Below are positions 32,271-43,982 of a DNA stretch of 64,000 nt, piece by piece. Numbering within the stretch: position 1 is the first letter of the stretch; the number at the start of each line of letters is the position of its first letter. Origin of the DNA: Platycnemis pennipes (taxonomy: Eukaryota > Arthropoda > Insecta > Odonata > Platycnemididae); assembly GCA_933228895.1 (NCBI GenBank), contig OW121846.1, positions 5,611,915 through 5,675,914 of the forward strand, in the 5' to 3' direction. The notes below the pieces were generated by a model. The model was given only the letters and a program-made list of their open reading frames with translations, ran no database searches and was not told the origin of the DNA. A program made the position numbers and the translations under genes.

Positions 32271-33424
32271 AACATGATTGTATACAACATACACAGCCAA
32301 TGCCGATATCGCAAATGAATTTAATGGCATCGGCAAAGAGTCCGCATTCATAAATTATGCAAAAAATGCAGTAGAAAGATAGTTATTAACAAGTGATTGA
32401 GGATATTTGGCATTATATGAATTTACTACCATGACAGGTGAAATAAATAGATACACCTATACAATTAAATTCTATTAACTAATAGAAAGTGAATTTATTG
32501 AGTACAATACTGTGGCAAACCTTTGTTTGTGAAGCGAAAAATTTATGTTGCAATATTTCTGCTGGTTTCTCCTGCCAGTGGTAGTGAGTTCACAGTATGT
32601 CCAAATATTCACAACTACCCTGCATTAAAAGTATAATGAGAGATCAACCAATATTTAATATGTTGGTGTAATTAGTAATTTATAAGCTATGTGAGATTTG
32701 CACATTGGCTAGAGTCAAAACAGGCTTAAACATTGAGAAGCTATGGGAATTAGAAATAACTGCAAAGAAAATTAAACAACCTATAATCGTTCATTCTATT
32801 ATTATAAATTATAGGTTAATTATTTGGATAGGCACCAATAAAAATGTATCAATTCTCTAGTAATTATCAGAAGATAAAGTGAAATGCCTCACAACCTACT
32901 ACTCATCATTCTTTAGTTAATATGTGGCTAACTTTTTTGAGTGTTAGGAAAATTAAATAGGGTTAAGCTGAAATGCATGTGGTATTCCACTATAGATAAA
33001 GTAGTTTTAATTCTTGCATGACAAAAGTGCTCTTTGATAACAAAATACTTATTTTCCAGGAGCAATTTAGCCAACAGAAGGAAGGAATACCATTGAAATG
33101 GAGTTCTTAAACAAAAGCTCCAGTGTCTTCAAGGAAAACTTGTAACAAAAATGAGGACAACACAATTTTGTTTCTTGTTCTGTATTTGTAATTGTACTGC
33201 ACAATATTGGGGAACACTATCAAGATCTATCAAATGTAATCAAACCCAGTACCTGTGCCCCATGCAGCCCAAAACCACCAGTCATTTCCCATCTAAAATC
33301 AAAATCACCATGTGGAAATGTTATTAGGCAGTAGTTTATTCAAATCATTTTTCACTATAGGGTTGTAAATGAGGCAATTTTTACAATACTTTACAAAACT
33401 AGGTTGTTTCAATTTCAAAAAATA

Positions 33425-33735
33425 TTATCTTTGAAAATTGCTACCTTGTAAGTTAAGTTGCTTTTGTAATATTGCAATTTGAAGGCTATGGAGTTCCCCT
33501 TTTCTCCTCTCCTCAGCCTCAAACGCCTCTCTCTTTCTTTCCTCCTCAAGCAGTCCCATCTTCCCCTTAGCCAACTCCACCACATATTTATGCTCATTGG
33601 TTACTCGCCTCCCTAGGTACCAGAACTCTTTCACCTCTTCCAGTTTTTGCTTCCCTAGTTTAATGTGGGTTTTGGCCTCTTCTCTCTTGCTGCACACCGA
33701 TATCTTATTCTTATTGATCTTCAGATGATATCAGC
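33425..33735 (-). pseudogene. LINE fragment fused to a coiled-coil tail
   Basis: The minus strand reads KISVCSKREEAKTHIKLGKQ, then KLEEVKEFWYLGRRVTNE, the same LINE family as the copy at 11095-11200. It then passes without a break into YVVELAKGKMGLLEEERKRE, then AFEAEERRKGELHSLQIAIL, a coiled coil typical of the C-terminus of Harbinger accessory (Myb/SANT-like) proteins. The 90-residue open frame across the join is unexpected. It is probably chance from a LINE fragment landing beside the accessory gene. Confidence 0.6.
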
Positions 33736-34430
33736 AATTAATTTAAATATCATAATCTCATTGAATGTTTACTAAAAATACATCACATTGCTCTCATTCT
33801 TATGAATGTAATGATAAACTAACAGTGAATTAATGTTGTGACTTTCAGTGAATTTCCAACTTCTTTAAAGAGCTGAAAGCCCACTTTTTTGTATCTACAC
33901 TATATATGCAATGAATTTTTGGTAATTTGATATCCAGGGAGCTCATGAATATCCATAATTATAACCAGTTTATCATTATGTCCATTGGTGCTAATATACA
34001 TTACAGATATTCGTTATAAAGGCTATACAATGTGCATGCAAGGCATTAAGATCACGCAATCTTTTGAGTTATACATGGATATTTAATCTAACACACATAG
34101 GTACTTCTCCTCCCGTAAAGAAAAATGACAATTATGTAGTCACCAGTATATTAGTCTCCAGGTCGATACAAATCTAGCGATAACCCACTTCTCCTAAATT
34201 TTCTTTTACAAGTTTCTTCTCAATCAGAATTGATATTAATTAATATGAAAGGCTATTTGTATACTAAGAATTAAAGAAACAAATAAACTTGCTGTATTCT
34301 AATACATTGATATGCTCACAATTGAATTGAAGCTTTTCTTCTACAGAAGAAAGAGCTTGTTTACTTCCGCCATAATTTTAAGTTTACTCTCGCCGTTCTT
34401 GCCGAGTGCCAATCGTCACTTTTTATGGTA

Positions 34431-36052
34431 CAGTGAAACCTCTCTTAACGACCACCCCTCTCAACGACCAGTATTTTCTGGAACCGATTGTAGTGCCCCC
34501 CTACGTTCATGGTATTCATTACCCTTATTCAAAGACCACCCCTCACCCCGACCAAAGACCACCACTTTCAAGGGAAGTTCCCTCTATTCAGCAAAAAAAT
34601 TGTCGTAAACCTGAGTTTTTCCCAGCTTTTGGGAATCATACCAGCCTATTAGGTCAGTCCACAGACAAAGGAGGGCCAGTCTGCCAACGGGTGTGAATTA
34701 TTTAAGTGGGACTTGTAACATAGTAGTCATCGTAGCCTCGCGCGGGGAGAAGGCTCGAGGCCGCGTGCCGGGCTCTCCGGCGCCGTGCCGAGGCAACGGC
34801 GAGAGATGCAACTGAGTTATGTGCAAGAAAATATAAACATCAGTGGTCGTGCAATGAGAAAAAGTCTCACTCTTTGTAGCCGATGGTATCAGACATATAA
34901 TTGCACAGCTGCGGACGCTTCATTTATACTTTTTGAGACGGTCGGTCAATAGGAAGAGATAAAAAGTCAGCTATGTAGAAGGAAGGGAAACTTATTCTAA
35001 CTAATGATTACAAAGTGGACACACGTTTGAATTTAGTGTGATAGAAAATCGAGTGTGCGAGTCTCTTCGTGGGGAACGCCGTAACTTCGTTAGTGACGGC
35101 ACACGATCCACCACTGAGTTGAAGATGTCAAAGAGAATTTGTTTGAGTTTAGAGGAAAGGGTTAGAGTTATCGAAGAACGAGTTGAAGGTGCATCTGAGA
35201 GAAGGCTAGCGGATTTATTTAAATGTGGCAAAACTCAAAAAAATGGAATTTTAAAATCTAGGGGAGACATTTTAAAAGAGTGGCACAACAGTAACAGGAA
35301 CGGTGGAGTGATGAGAAAGTGGCAAGAAAAGTACGAAGGGATCAATTTGAGTGTTTTTGAGTGGTTTAAAGTTGCTCGGTCGAAAAATATTCCTATTAGT
35401 GGTGTATTAATAAAGGAGAAGGTCTTGCACATTGCTCGTAAATTAGGAGATGAAGATTTCATGGCCAGCAATGGCTGGCTCGAACGGTTTCGTGTACGGC
35501 ATGTCATTTTTTTCACCTAATTTTAAGACGAATGAGAATTAAAGAAAAAAAATATATTATTTTTGGGAGCACAGTGTTTTCTTTATGTTTCGATTACCTC
35601 AGTGGTCAATTTAATTTCTTGTAAAATATCAGTTTAATGTTAACGATGTAAGTATACATGTATTTAAATATGTGTATGTATAATATTTTTTTGTACTGCA
35701 TTTACGCCAATATAGTGTAATTACTTACCTATATATTGTAATTCGCACCTAGTAACCAGTGCAATAAATGTAATTATGTGCTTTGAAAAAATCTAATGTT
35801 GATGAAATACCTATGCATCAAAATTTTGCCATGAGTTGGTAAAAAATATTGAAACAAACTCGATTATTATTAATGAATCCTGAGCTCAGTAGTTTTCCAA
35901 TTTTTCTTCAAACTAGCTGCCCGGTCATTTGCAATTACATATATTCATTGAAACAACCCCTCCAGACTCCTAAACCCCTGTCAAACGACCACCCCTCTCA
36001 AAGACCATTTTCCAGCGGAACCATCGGTGGTCGCCTAATACAGGTTTTACTG
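34431..36052 (+). mobile_element. Tigger element (1622 bp) with TA duplication
   Basis: It begins CAGTGAAACCTCTCTTAACG and ends with the reverse complement of CAGTAAAACCTGTATTAGGC. TA flanks it at 34429-34430 and 36053-36054. Further terminal repeats AACGACCACCCCTCTCAAAG/ACGACC lie just inside both ends. It carries one open frame for the transposase DNA-binding part only. It is the innermost element of the nest. Confidence 0.93.
35128..35520 (+). pseudogene. Tigger transposase, CENP-B-like DNA-binding domains only
   Basis: From the ATG at 35128: SKRICLSLEERVRVIEERVE, then SERRLADLFKCGKTQKNGIL, the first helix-turn-helix. Next come YEGINLSVFEWFKVARSKNI, then PISGVLIKEKVLHIARKLGD and FMASNGWLERFRVRHVI, the second CENP-B-type (HTH_Tnp_Tc5) domain. 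The frame then stops at 35518. The DDE catalytic domain that should follow is absent; AT-rich non-coding DNA fills 35520-35900. An internally deleted element whose product could bind termini but not cut them. The frame itself is intact. Confidence 0.88.
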
Positions 36053-36229
36053 TATAAGAAAAATGATATCCAAAATCAGCTCGCATCGCTGTTCTCAAGC
36101 CGATCTCGAGATCGTGCTGAGACACAACTATGAATATGGATGGTGGTCTCAGTCTCATCTCAGTCTTGAGCTGAGACTGAGCTGGCATCGACTCAAGACC
36201 TGACTATGAATATGGGCCCAAGTCTTAGA

Positions 36230-36661
36230 CAGGCCAAACTACATATAAAAGAACCTAGGTCTGGGCTTGCCAAAAGACTTCTGTCACTAAACAGGGGTTA
36301 GTAATGAATGGTAGTGGGACTCCTCACTGGGCACTACCAGGTGATGAGGCACCTGCACCTCCTGGGAATCATAGAGATTCACCTAAATGCAGGTGGTGTG
36401 AAGAAGGGGTTGAAACCACATCCCACATATTATGCCAGTGCCCTGCTGTGATGGAGACTCGAAATAGGTACTTCAGTTCACCATTTTTGGAACCCAGGGA
36501 GGTAAGGGAAATCCCCATAGGGGACCTGTTAGCCTTCAGTAAGGCGATTGGGCTCTATGGGTGATTTCTCCAAAGGGGTGGCACAACAGACCAATAGGTC
36601 TAAGTGCCTCAGGGCCTCCTTGGAGAAACTCCAACACAAAAACAATCTAACTATCTATCTA
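36230..36661 (+). pseudogene. LOA-like LINE, C-terminal tail after the Harbinger insertion
   Basis: Reads SPKCRWCEEGVETTSHILCQ, then CPAVMETRNRYF and REIPIGDLLAFSKAIGL. This is the C-x2-C-x-E-x-E-T-x-x-H-x-L-x-x-CP zinc-finger-like motif that closes ORF2 of RNase-H-bearing LINEs. It continues the protein interrupted at WRTTPW (31081). The short 3' tail ends in CTATCTATCTA instead of poly(A), and gypsy sequence resumes. Confidence 0.85.
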
Positions 36662-37640
36662 GGTATTGGAAAGTCAAAATGCATCCTAGTGACAGGGAGA
36701 AGACTGCATTTAACCTGGGCCGTGGATTGTGGCAATTGGCCATTAAGTTTGGGCTGTGCAATGCCCCCACAACCTTCCGAGAGATTTATGGAGAATGTGC
36801 TATACAAATTACCTGGGAAGAACTTGTTTACCTTGATGACTTGGTTATCCTGGGTCGAGATTTTGAAGAACACTTGGGGAATCTAGAAAAGGTGCTACAG
36901 TGACTCGGCGTGGACAATTTGAAATTAAATTCGAAGAAATGCACTCTGTATCAGAGAAATTTGAGTTACTTAGGACACATAGTGTCCAAAGGTGGAGTGG
37001 AGCCTGATCCTGCAAAGATAGAAGCTGTGCGAGACTGGCCGGCACCGAAAAATCGGAACAAAGTTCGAGCGTTTCTCGTGCTTTGCTCTAATTACAGACG
37101 CATTGTTAAAGAGTTTTCACGCATTGCCTGACTGCTTCACAGACTCACAGAAGATAAATGAGCATTCAGTTGTGATGAGGAATGCGACAACGCATTTAAG
37201 GAATTAAAAAGGTGACTTTGCACTGCACCTATCCTAGGATATCCAGATGAGGAAAGTGAGTTCATCGTGGACACAGATGCCAGCAATGTAGGCATTGGCG
37301 GTGTCCCTTCGCAGGCTACAGGGGAGAGGGAGGCTGTCATCACATATTTTAGCAAGTCCCTTTCGAAGCCAGAGAGGAATTACTGCGTGACCTGATGAGA
37401 ACTATTAGCTGTAGTGAAAACACTGGGGCATTTTTGTAAATATCTAATAGGACGTCCAACTGAGAACCGACCACGCAGCTATCCAGTGGCTATTAAACTT
37501 CAAATCTCCTGAGGGTCAAGTGGCTCGCTGGCTTGAGAAACTACAAGAGTACAATTTTGTCATAGAAAATCGAAATGGGAAGTCTCACCTCAACGCAGAT
37601 ACTTTGTCTTGGAAGCCATGCCTGAGTAACTGCTCACCCT
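36662..37640 (+). pseudogene. gypsy reverse transcriptase (second part) and RNase H
   Basis: It resumes with YWKVKMHPSDREKTAFNLGR, then GLWQLAIKFGLCNAPTTF, LVYLDDLVILGRDFEEHL (YLDD catalytic box), LKLNSKKCTLYQRNLSYLGH and PAPKNRNKVRAFLVLCSNYR. RNase H follows: FIVDTDASNVGIGGV (catalytic D), then the EL-L-AVVKTL block (E) and, after frameshifts, RTDHAA-like sequence near 37470. It ends GKSHLNADTLSWKPC, where ADxLSR is usual. At least three in-frame stops. Confidence 0.9.
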
Positions 37641-38961
37641 GCAACAGACGAGAATCTAAAGAATTGGAGAAAATTAACCGCTTACGACTAGGAAGATGTG
37701 ACACCAGATGGGATGAAGACTTGCTTGAGAGGCCCAAAAAGAATACACCGATCTTAAGGTCATTTGCACCTGGAAGGCAGAAGGAAGACCAAAACCAGTC
37801 TGGAATGACATTTCACCGATTAGCTCGCAGACCAAGAGTTACTGGGTGCACTGATTCTGGAAAATGGAATTCTCAACAGAGTATGGGAAACAGAAGACGG
37901 CAAAACAAAGAATCGGCGATTAGGTGTGCCTCGAAAGCTGATTCCCGATGTTCTACAAGATGTACACCATAGCATTTCTGGAGGGCATCTCATAGTAAAG
38001 AGGACTCTTCTCAAAATTACACATCGGTTTTATTGGGTAAACAGCCACAATGATGTGGAGGAATGTTGCCAAAAATGTACAACCTGTGAAGGGGTAAAAG
38101 GCCCACAAACAACAAGTCACGGAAAATTAAAACTTAACAATGTAGGCACGCCCTGGGAGAAGATTGCGGTGGATGTGGCAGCGCCGTACCCCACCCCTTC
38201 GGACGGGAATTGTTACATAATTGTCGTGATGGACTACTTCAACAAATGGCCGGAACCATATGCTGTTCCTAATCTGGAAGTAGTCACAATAACGAAGAAG
38301 CTGGTCAACGAATGGGTCTGTCCATTTGGTGTCCCACTAGAGATCCATTCGGATCAGGACCGGAACTTCGAATCATGCCTGTTCCAAGAAATGTATAAGC
38401 TGCTGGGGATGCACAAAACTAGGATGACCCCAGCTCACCCCCAGTCAGATGGAGCTATTCAACTCCACATTGGTGTCCCACATGGCTGAAGTCGTGGAGG
38501 AACAACAACAACACAATTGGGATAAATTCATCCAGTTGTTCCTACCGTCATATAGATGTGCAGTCCATGGAAGCACAGAGAGCATGCCCGCTGAGGTCCT
38601 ATTTAGGAGAGAGCTGTGGTTATCGTGCCGACCTGACAAAAGGAATGGGCATAATCCAAGATGCCATGAGGGCCAAGATCCAAGACTCGAGTAATAAGAT
38701 AAAGACATAGTATGACAGGGGGGCAAACGACCGGGGCTTTCAGGAAGGCAATTCAGTGAGGTTGCACAACCTGAGGCAACAGAAGGGAAAGCTGCAACCA
38801 CAGTGGGAAGGACCTTACTCGGTAATCAAAAGAATAAATTACGTGACGTACCTAATACCTAGGGGGCCTCGGAACAAGCCCAAGGTCGTACACGTTGACC
38901 ATCTCGTGCCCTACTTCGGCCGGAATGGGGCTCGGGATGAGCACCTCCAGGAAGGGGTCAG
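37641..38961 (+). pseudogene. gypsy integrase and Pol C-terminus
   Basis: The zinc-binding N-terminus is visible as VHHSISGGHLIVKRTLLKIT, then CCQKCTTCEGVKGP (HHCC). The catalytic core has WEKIAVDVAAPYPTPSDGNC (first D), then LEIHSDQDRNFES (second D). A change follows at the third acidic position: THPQSDG becomes AHPQSDGAIQ, without the usual VERFNR/E context. The C-terminal part reads WEGPYSVIKRINYVTYLIPR, then KVVHVDHLVPYF. Two frameshifts and several stops. The region runs directly into the 3' LTR; there is no env-like frame. Confidence 0.9.
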
Positions 38962-39207
38962 TGTTACGAGCATCAGGGGTGTAAGCAGGCAATGGGGGCT
39001 GGTCAGATATGGCCCACGCAATCAGTCATGAAGCCGGGGCGTGTAAAAGGACAGCACCCGTGAGACCGAGGGAAGAGTTCGAGTGAAACCAGAGGCGAGA
39101 GAGTGTGAGGAGCCGAGGCACGGAGTGGAAGGGGGCGTGGAAGGAGTGCCCCAGTTGGACAATACAGAGGAAAAATTATCTCTGCCTTTTCTTTTTGCAT
39201 GATCCCA
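38962..39207 (+). repeat. 3' LTR of the gypsy element (246 bp)
   Basis: It begins TGTTACGAGCATCAGGGG and ends GCATGATCCCA. It aligns with the 5' LTR outside the minisatellite with roughly 15% differences by eye. It keeps only a short GTGGAAGGGGGCGTGGAAGG where the 5' copy has about 17 units. Confidence 0.92.
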
Positions 39208-39702
39208 TCTCATCAATATTATTTTCTGGCCTACCTGAAAATAAACCCCATGTGTCAAACCCAATCCACCACCACACCCAGTACGCTAATATTAGTGCTG
39301 CTAGTACACTAATGACCTGGCCCTGCAGGTAGCGCTTGGTATGTGCTTACTATAGAAGAAGTAAGGCACAAAGAAAACCTTTTCCTGAGATTTTGTTTTT
39401 GGTATAGTTCACATTAAATTTAGGACTCTTAAAAATAAATAAGCAAATATCCTAATGGCCCCCTCAACAAGAGAAAACACCATTCTCATTACTTTCAATA
39501 GTGTTAAGTGACGGCAAAGAAATAAGTACCTTGCTAAATGCCAAAAATATCCATAAAGAGGCAAACCTTCCCCCTCACTGCCGTTCTCTCTCCTCTTTCT
39601 CCCATCCACTCGGAGGCCACCTTCAACACACATGGTCACATTCGCTCACACAGGTGCAGACTGGGGAGGGAGGGCCTTCCGTCCCCCTGGAAAAACACTT
39701 AC
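39208..39702. other. Synaptojanin intron sequence beside an exon
   Basis: Intron DNA between the gypsy element and the exon donor. No feature recognised. The plus-strand open frames at 39501-39876 are shadows overlapping the antisense exon. Confidence 0.6.
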
Positions 39703-39867
39703 CGTGTCCCAGCCCTCTCACAACTCAAACGAGATATGATCGCTGCTCTTGCTTGCCGATGTCCCACATACACTGTCCTTATCTCCACACTGCCACACAT
39801 AGCCTTCAGTAACCACTTCGAGCAATTTACACTAAATCTTAGGAAATGTATGTGCAGCATCCTATTC
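39703..39867 (-). CDS. Synj: Synaptojanin Sac-domain exon ([17 protein letters not shown])
   Basis: 165 bp: one base completing a tryptophan, 54 codons, and two bases of an arginine finished in the exon at 17525. It encodes [20 protein letters not shown], then [20 protein letters not shown] and [14 protein letters not shown]. The [12 protein letters not shown] segment leads into the RGxNDDG block and is near-invariant in Sac domains. The acceptor TTTATTGCAG precedes base 39867 and the donor GTAAGT follows 39703. Phase in 2, phase out 2, both matching the neighbours. The exon is isolated between a 9.6 kb and a 22.2 kb intron. Confidence 0.97.
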
Positions 39868-42800
39868 CTGCAATAAAAAGATTAAATACAGACTTGAGAA
39901 AATGGTCAGGATAAACTGAAGGACATTACATATAAAATATTGTTTGCAACTCAAAAATTTATGCACTTCAACACCAGAGCTATTAAATTAAAAAATGTTG
40001 CTAAATCAGGAGTATTGGAAAGAAGCAAAAATGCATGTAAAACTCACAGCTGAAACTACAGTCAAAGCCCGTTATAGTGAGTACAGCATATAGCGAGAAT
40101 CTCGCAATAACGAGTGATTGGCAATGTACCATCAAAAGGCCCATGATTAACATGTAAAAGAAAATGGATATAGTGAGGCCAAGAAGCTCCTGCCATGGTA
40201 TACGCTTGGTACTATGAGCTATACTTCTTGAGGGTCATGCACTGCAAAGTACGAATTAACGCATGGTATTTATCTTTAGTCCACTCCATACAAGTATACT
40301 CCACAATAACCAGTGGGAAACTATCATACACAGTAGGCTGACGGCAGTGATAAACCAGTGATTTCATGAGTGGTGAATAATACTCCTCAGACGCAGGATA
40401 AGGGCATCTGGGAAAAGTGAATGTAAAAGTAGGTAGGATGCGATTACATTATAGTTAGGGACATGACATTTTCGCGAAATGTTTTTTGCGACAGGATTCA
40501 CGAAATAAGCGACTTTAGGGTTTAATCACGAAATTAACCGTGTCTTCTTTGAAACGCGATTTTTTAACGAAATTTGAGATATTTTGCAAATGCCGAATTT
40601 TTGTAGCATGAAATATTTTCTTTAGTGATGGCCGGATCGGATCTTTCATTTTTCTCGGTCCCGGATTCGGATCCAAGGACACGGAGTAAAATCGGATCCG
40701 GATCGTAGATTTTAAATTTTCGCGGCTTAGCGATCAAAGTGCCCCGTGAATGGAATGTAGGTGCGGTAGAAATTGACAAGAAGAGGATGCGTAACTAAGG
40801 TCTCATAATTAGATGAAAACGTTCCCGTGCAACTAGAAGCAAAATAAAGAAATATGACTTTTTGCCCCCATTACCCTGGTATCGCGGGAAAAAAATGTAG
40901 AATGTCACGCGGGTACCTTACATTCGCCGGGATCAGGCGTACAACGAGAGCTAGCTTGTACTGTGCAAAGTTCGATCCCAATCGCAGTTTAATTTTTTCT
41001 TTCAGTCACTGCATCGAAAATGTTATCATATTCAATTTCAAACCATTACATCTGAATACTCACTTTATTATACTTTGTTGTTTAAATTAGATTTACAAAT
41101 GTACCACTCATAAATTAAGGATGGTCGGGTCGGATCCAAAGATCCACGGGTCGTTCATTTCATTCGCTACTGAAATCATATCCAGGGACAGTAAAAATTC
41201 AATCCGGATCGGAGATTTTAACATCTCGCGGCCTCGTGATTGATGCGCCCCGCGAATGAAATGTACGTATGGTAGATACCAACAAGGAGAGGTTAAGTAA
41301 CTCGGGTAACGAAATGAGAAGAAGATTTTTTCCGTGCCACAAACGAGGAAAACAAAATAAAAAATACTCGTCTTGATCTTTTTCTCCATAGGCCCGGATG
41401 TGCGAGAAAAAAAATTAACGAATGTCATGCGGGTCGCCTACATTCGCCATATTCCCGTGAACCTATGAGAGCGTATTTGTTAAAAATGAGGGCTAGTGTA
41501 CTGCCAGTCGCGAGTTCGATCCTTAACACTACCTAAGAATACAGCCGTGCTGTATTCCTAGGGTAATGCTAGTAGGCAGTTAAAAAAAGTAGATTATCAG
41601 AAACTTCATGCCAAATTATAAGTTAAAAAAATAATTAAATTTGGCGGAAGGAAATGATTGGAAAAAATTTATATTACAGAATTAAATTGTGGAATCATTA
41701 CGTTAACTTTACAGTGTATTTTTGAGTGACACATTTGTAAATCTAGTTGAAGCGATAGAAGTACAAAAAGTCAGTATCCACGTACAAAGGTTGGAAATGA
41801 GTTAGTTTTTTATTCAATGGTTGAAAGATAAATTTTAAACAGCTTAAGAATCGAACTTCATTACCTGCAGTCCACTACTCCACTCTGTTATTGTTATTAC
41901 CATTATCTCATTAATTTGCCTTTAACTTAATTTTGCCTACTGTGTTTTTTATGTTGCATAGGGTAGCCATAACTTCTGTATTGGATCTCAAATGTATGTA
42001 CTATTAACTGTTTGTTCACATTGGTATGAAGTCTTTATTAATAATATTTTTAAAAAACCCTTCCTTTAAGACTCTTTTTTCCCAAGATTAAACACAGCTT
42101 TCACCTTTTTAAAACGATTTTATTCACCGCATTTGTCATTTTTAAACACCACTTTTGGTGGTTTTTATTTACCATTTTTCGGTGTCCCTAATTATAGTTG
42201 ATATCCGCTGACAAATAAAGCCTGGTGCTGCTGGCAGCCAGGAGAGGATATATGCAGCAACACTGCACGGCTTAAACAATGCTGTTCGCTTGCCGAGGGA
42301 GCTCGCTTTTGCCATTATAAGTACCAATCGATATAAATTAAACACACGTGTTGAAATATTAGACAATTACATAATGGATACCTTTAGGACATACGGATTA
42401 TAACGCCACCAAGAATGAAATTCTACGACACTCCAGTTTCGAAATGCTAACTTTTTATAAAATTGATAACTTATTTTCTATTAAAGTTATACACTGGAAA
42501 CTTACAGTGTACATGGAAAACATGTATACTTAACACTCTTTATACTTTGGTTTCAATTGAACACCTTGTTATTGATGTACAAGTCATCAAAGTCGGCACT
42601 TCGCACTTTTTACGTTAAAACCATTGTAAAAACATTAAAACACATTTCAAAAATTTGAGTTTACCATCTAATTACGTAGAATAAAATAAGAAAATTTTCA
42701 GTGTGATTAGTTTTTCTGTAGACCTAGCTGTTAATTTGTTATTCGTATTCAAACTCGAGTGCACATAATTTCTTCGCCGACACGGCAGTCACACGACAGC

Positions 42801-43978
42801 GAAGAGTGGTGGTGTGGGTAAGGGGCGGACTTCAGCCCGCCTGTCTTTGTCTGCCAGTGCGGGAGTAGTTGACGAACGAGGAGTTGATTAACTCTGTGAG
42901 AAATGAAGGTGATGACAAAATTAATTCTCTTTAGGAAGAAGAAACAGTGCCTATGTTGACTAGAGGTAAGGCAGAGCAGGCTCTTACAAAAATTAGCGCC
43001 GTTCCCGGGCCAGTGATGCTTCCGCCGAGGAATTAAGCAAATTTAGTGAAGAGGAAGGGTTTCGGCAACTGCCAGTACACTGAAGCAGACGATGCTTGAA
43101 TCATTTTTCAGCCTGGAATAGAAATTGAAAGTACTGTGCTGTTAATGTGAATCATGCGTGTGTATGATACTAAAGGTCCAACGCTTGTTTTTTTAAGCTT
43201 TCTATCATCGCGACAAAGTCACCAAAGTTTTCCGTTGCCAAAGAATTATTTATATCCTTAAAATTTTACGATTCATCCTGGTTTCGATTATATTTCCTGT
43301 TAGCAGAAGTAATGGGAATACCTACTTATGTTTTCTGGCACATATGCTAATTTGTGCATATTTTTTAATGCTTTCGTAAATATTGCCAGGGCCGATGCTA
43401 TGCAAAGAATTAAAATTTTTCCTGTTCAACAAGTTTTTATTTTGATTCCTGACTTCACGGTTATATACAATTTTGAGTGAATGTATCGATAATTCTCGGC
43501 AATAGTATTTCATGGTAGTTCCTCTGTTCGCTGTAGATCCTCCAGATGGCAACACTAATACGACATACGATGTGCATCGCAACCAACGGAGGAATTTGCT
43601 TGTGTAAATAAATACTCGCTATAACTAATTTTTGAGAGATAACTGAATGTGAATTTTAGGAATGGCTTGGAAGAGGTAATTATTCAAGAAATATTTTCGA
43701 CCACCAAAAAATGCTCGGCATGGAAAAATTCCATCGGCTCGATGCCGAGAAACGCCATCAACTATACCAAAAAATTACGGAAACTTTCCTAACCAATGGA
43801 CATACTGGTTAATCCTCGAATACTTCAGCAAAGTGTAAATTATTGATTTGGAACATTTAATTTGCATAATAAATGAAAAATATGCATTTGTGCATGAAAA
43901 TGGCCTTTCTACCTGTTTCTAATAGCATGGTAACGAAAGAAAAACGGAAAGTAAGAACAACTGTGGAAATTGAGAGGC
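39868..43978. other. Intron sequence with a half Tigger terminus
   Basis: At 40059 CAGTCAAAGCCCGTTATAGT follows TA and looks like one Tigger/pogo terminus; I did not find its partner. A duplicated repeat is listed separately. The stretch 41.5-43.9 kb is AT-rich, and nothing recognisable is encoded. Confidence 0.4.
40625..41525. repeat. Two diverged direct copies of a 400-bp GGATC-rich repeat
   Basis: Copy 1 (40625-40990) and copy 2 (41117-41525) share, in order: GATGGYCGGRTCGGATC, GGATCCGGATCG/AATCCGGATCGGAG, GATTTTAA-TCTCGCGGC, GCCCCGYGAATG, AACAAG-AGGTTAAGTAACT, GCGGGTCGCC/TACATTCGCC and AGTTCGATCC. They differ by small indels and about a quarter of bases. The terminal GTTCGATCC resembles a pol III B box. 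The family is not recognised. Confidence 0.7.
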
Positions 43979-43982
43979 TTAA

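Larger units (their letters stand above)
31082..36218. mobile_element. PIF/Harbinger-type element inserted in the LOA-like LINE
   Basis: The terminal repeats are GGCCCGTATTCATAGTCA at the left and, at the right, TGACTATGAATATGGGCC. The left end is duplicated in tandem at a 60-bp period (31082 and 31142), and both ends hold many CTTGAGATC/GATCTCAAG subterminal motifs. The interior has a HARBI1-like transposase N-terminus and an antisense coiled-coil fragment, plus a Tigger insertion at 34431-36052. The 3-bp target duplication could not be fixed with confidence. Confidence 0.7.
27122..36661 (+). mobile_element. LOA/I-group LINE inserted in the gypsy reverse transcriptase
   Basis: It is bounded by a GTATTGGCAAG / GTATTGGAAAG near-duplication of the gypsy RT codons for YWQ/YWK. 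It encodes an APE-type endonuclease, a decayed reverse transcriptase, RNase H and a terminal zinc-finger-like tail, and ends in CTATCTATCTA. RNase H together with APE endonuclease excludes the Jockey and CR1 clades and suits the LOA/I/R1 group. A Harbinger element (31082-36218) interrupts it. Confidence 0.85.
23687..39207 (+). mobile_element. Ty3/gypsy LTR retrotransposon, host of a nest of insertions
   Basis: LTRs are at 23687-24300 and 38962-39207, both TG...CA. The 4 bp outside are TCTA (left) and TCTC (right), an approximate target duplication. Between the LTRs, in order: Gag start, zinc knuckle, protease end, reverse transcriptase, RNase H, integrase and C-terminal tail. The gene order is that of Ty3/gypsy (RT-RH-IN). 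Two LINEs interrupt it at 24663-26297 and 27122-36661. Without them the element would be about 4.3 kb. Many stops mean it is dead. Confidence 0.9.
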
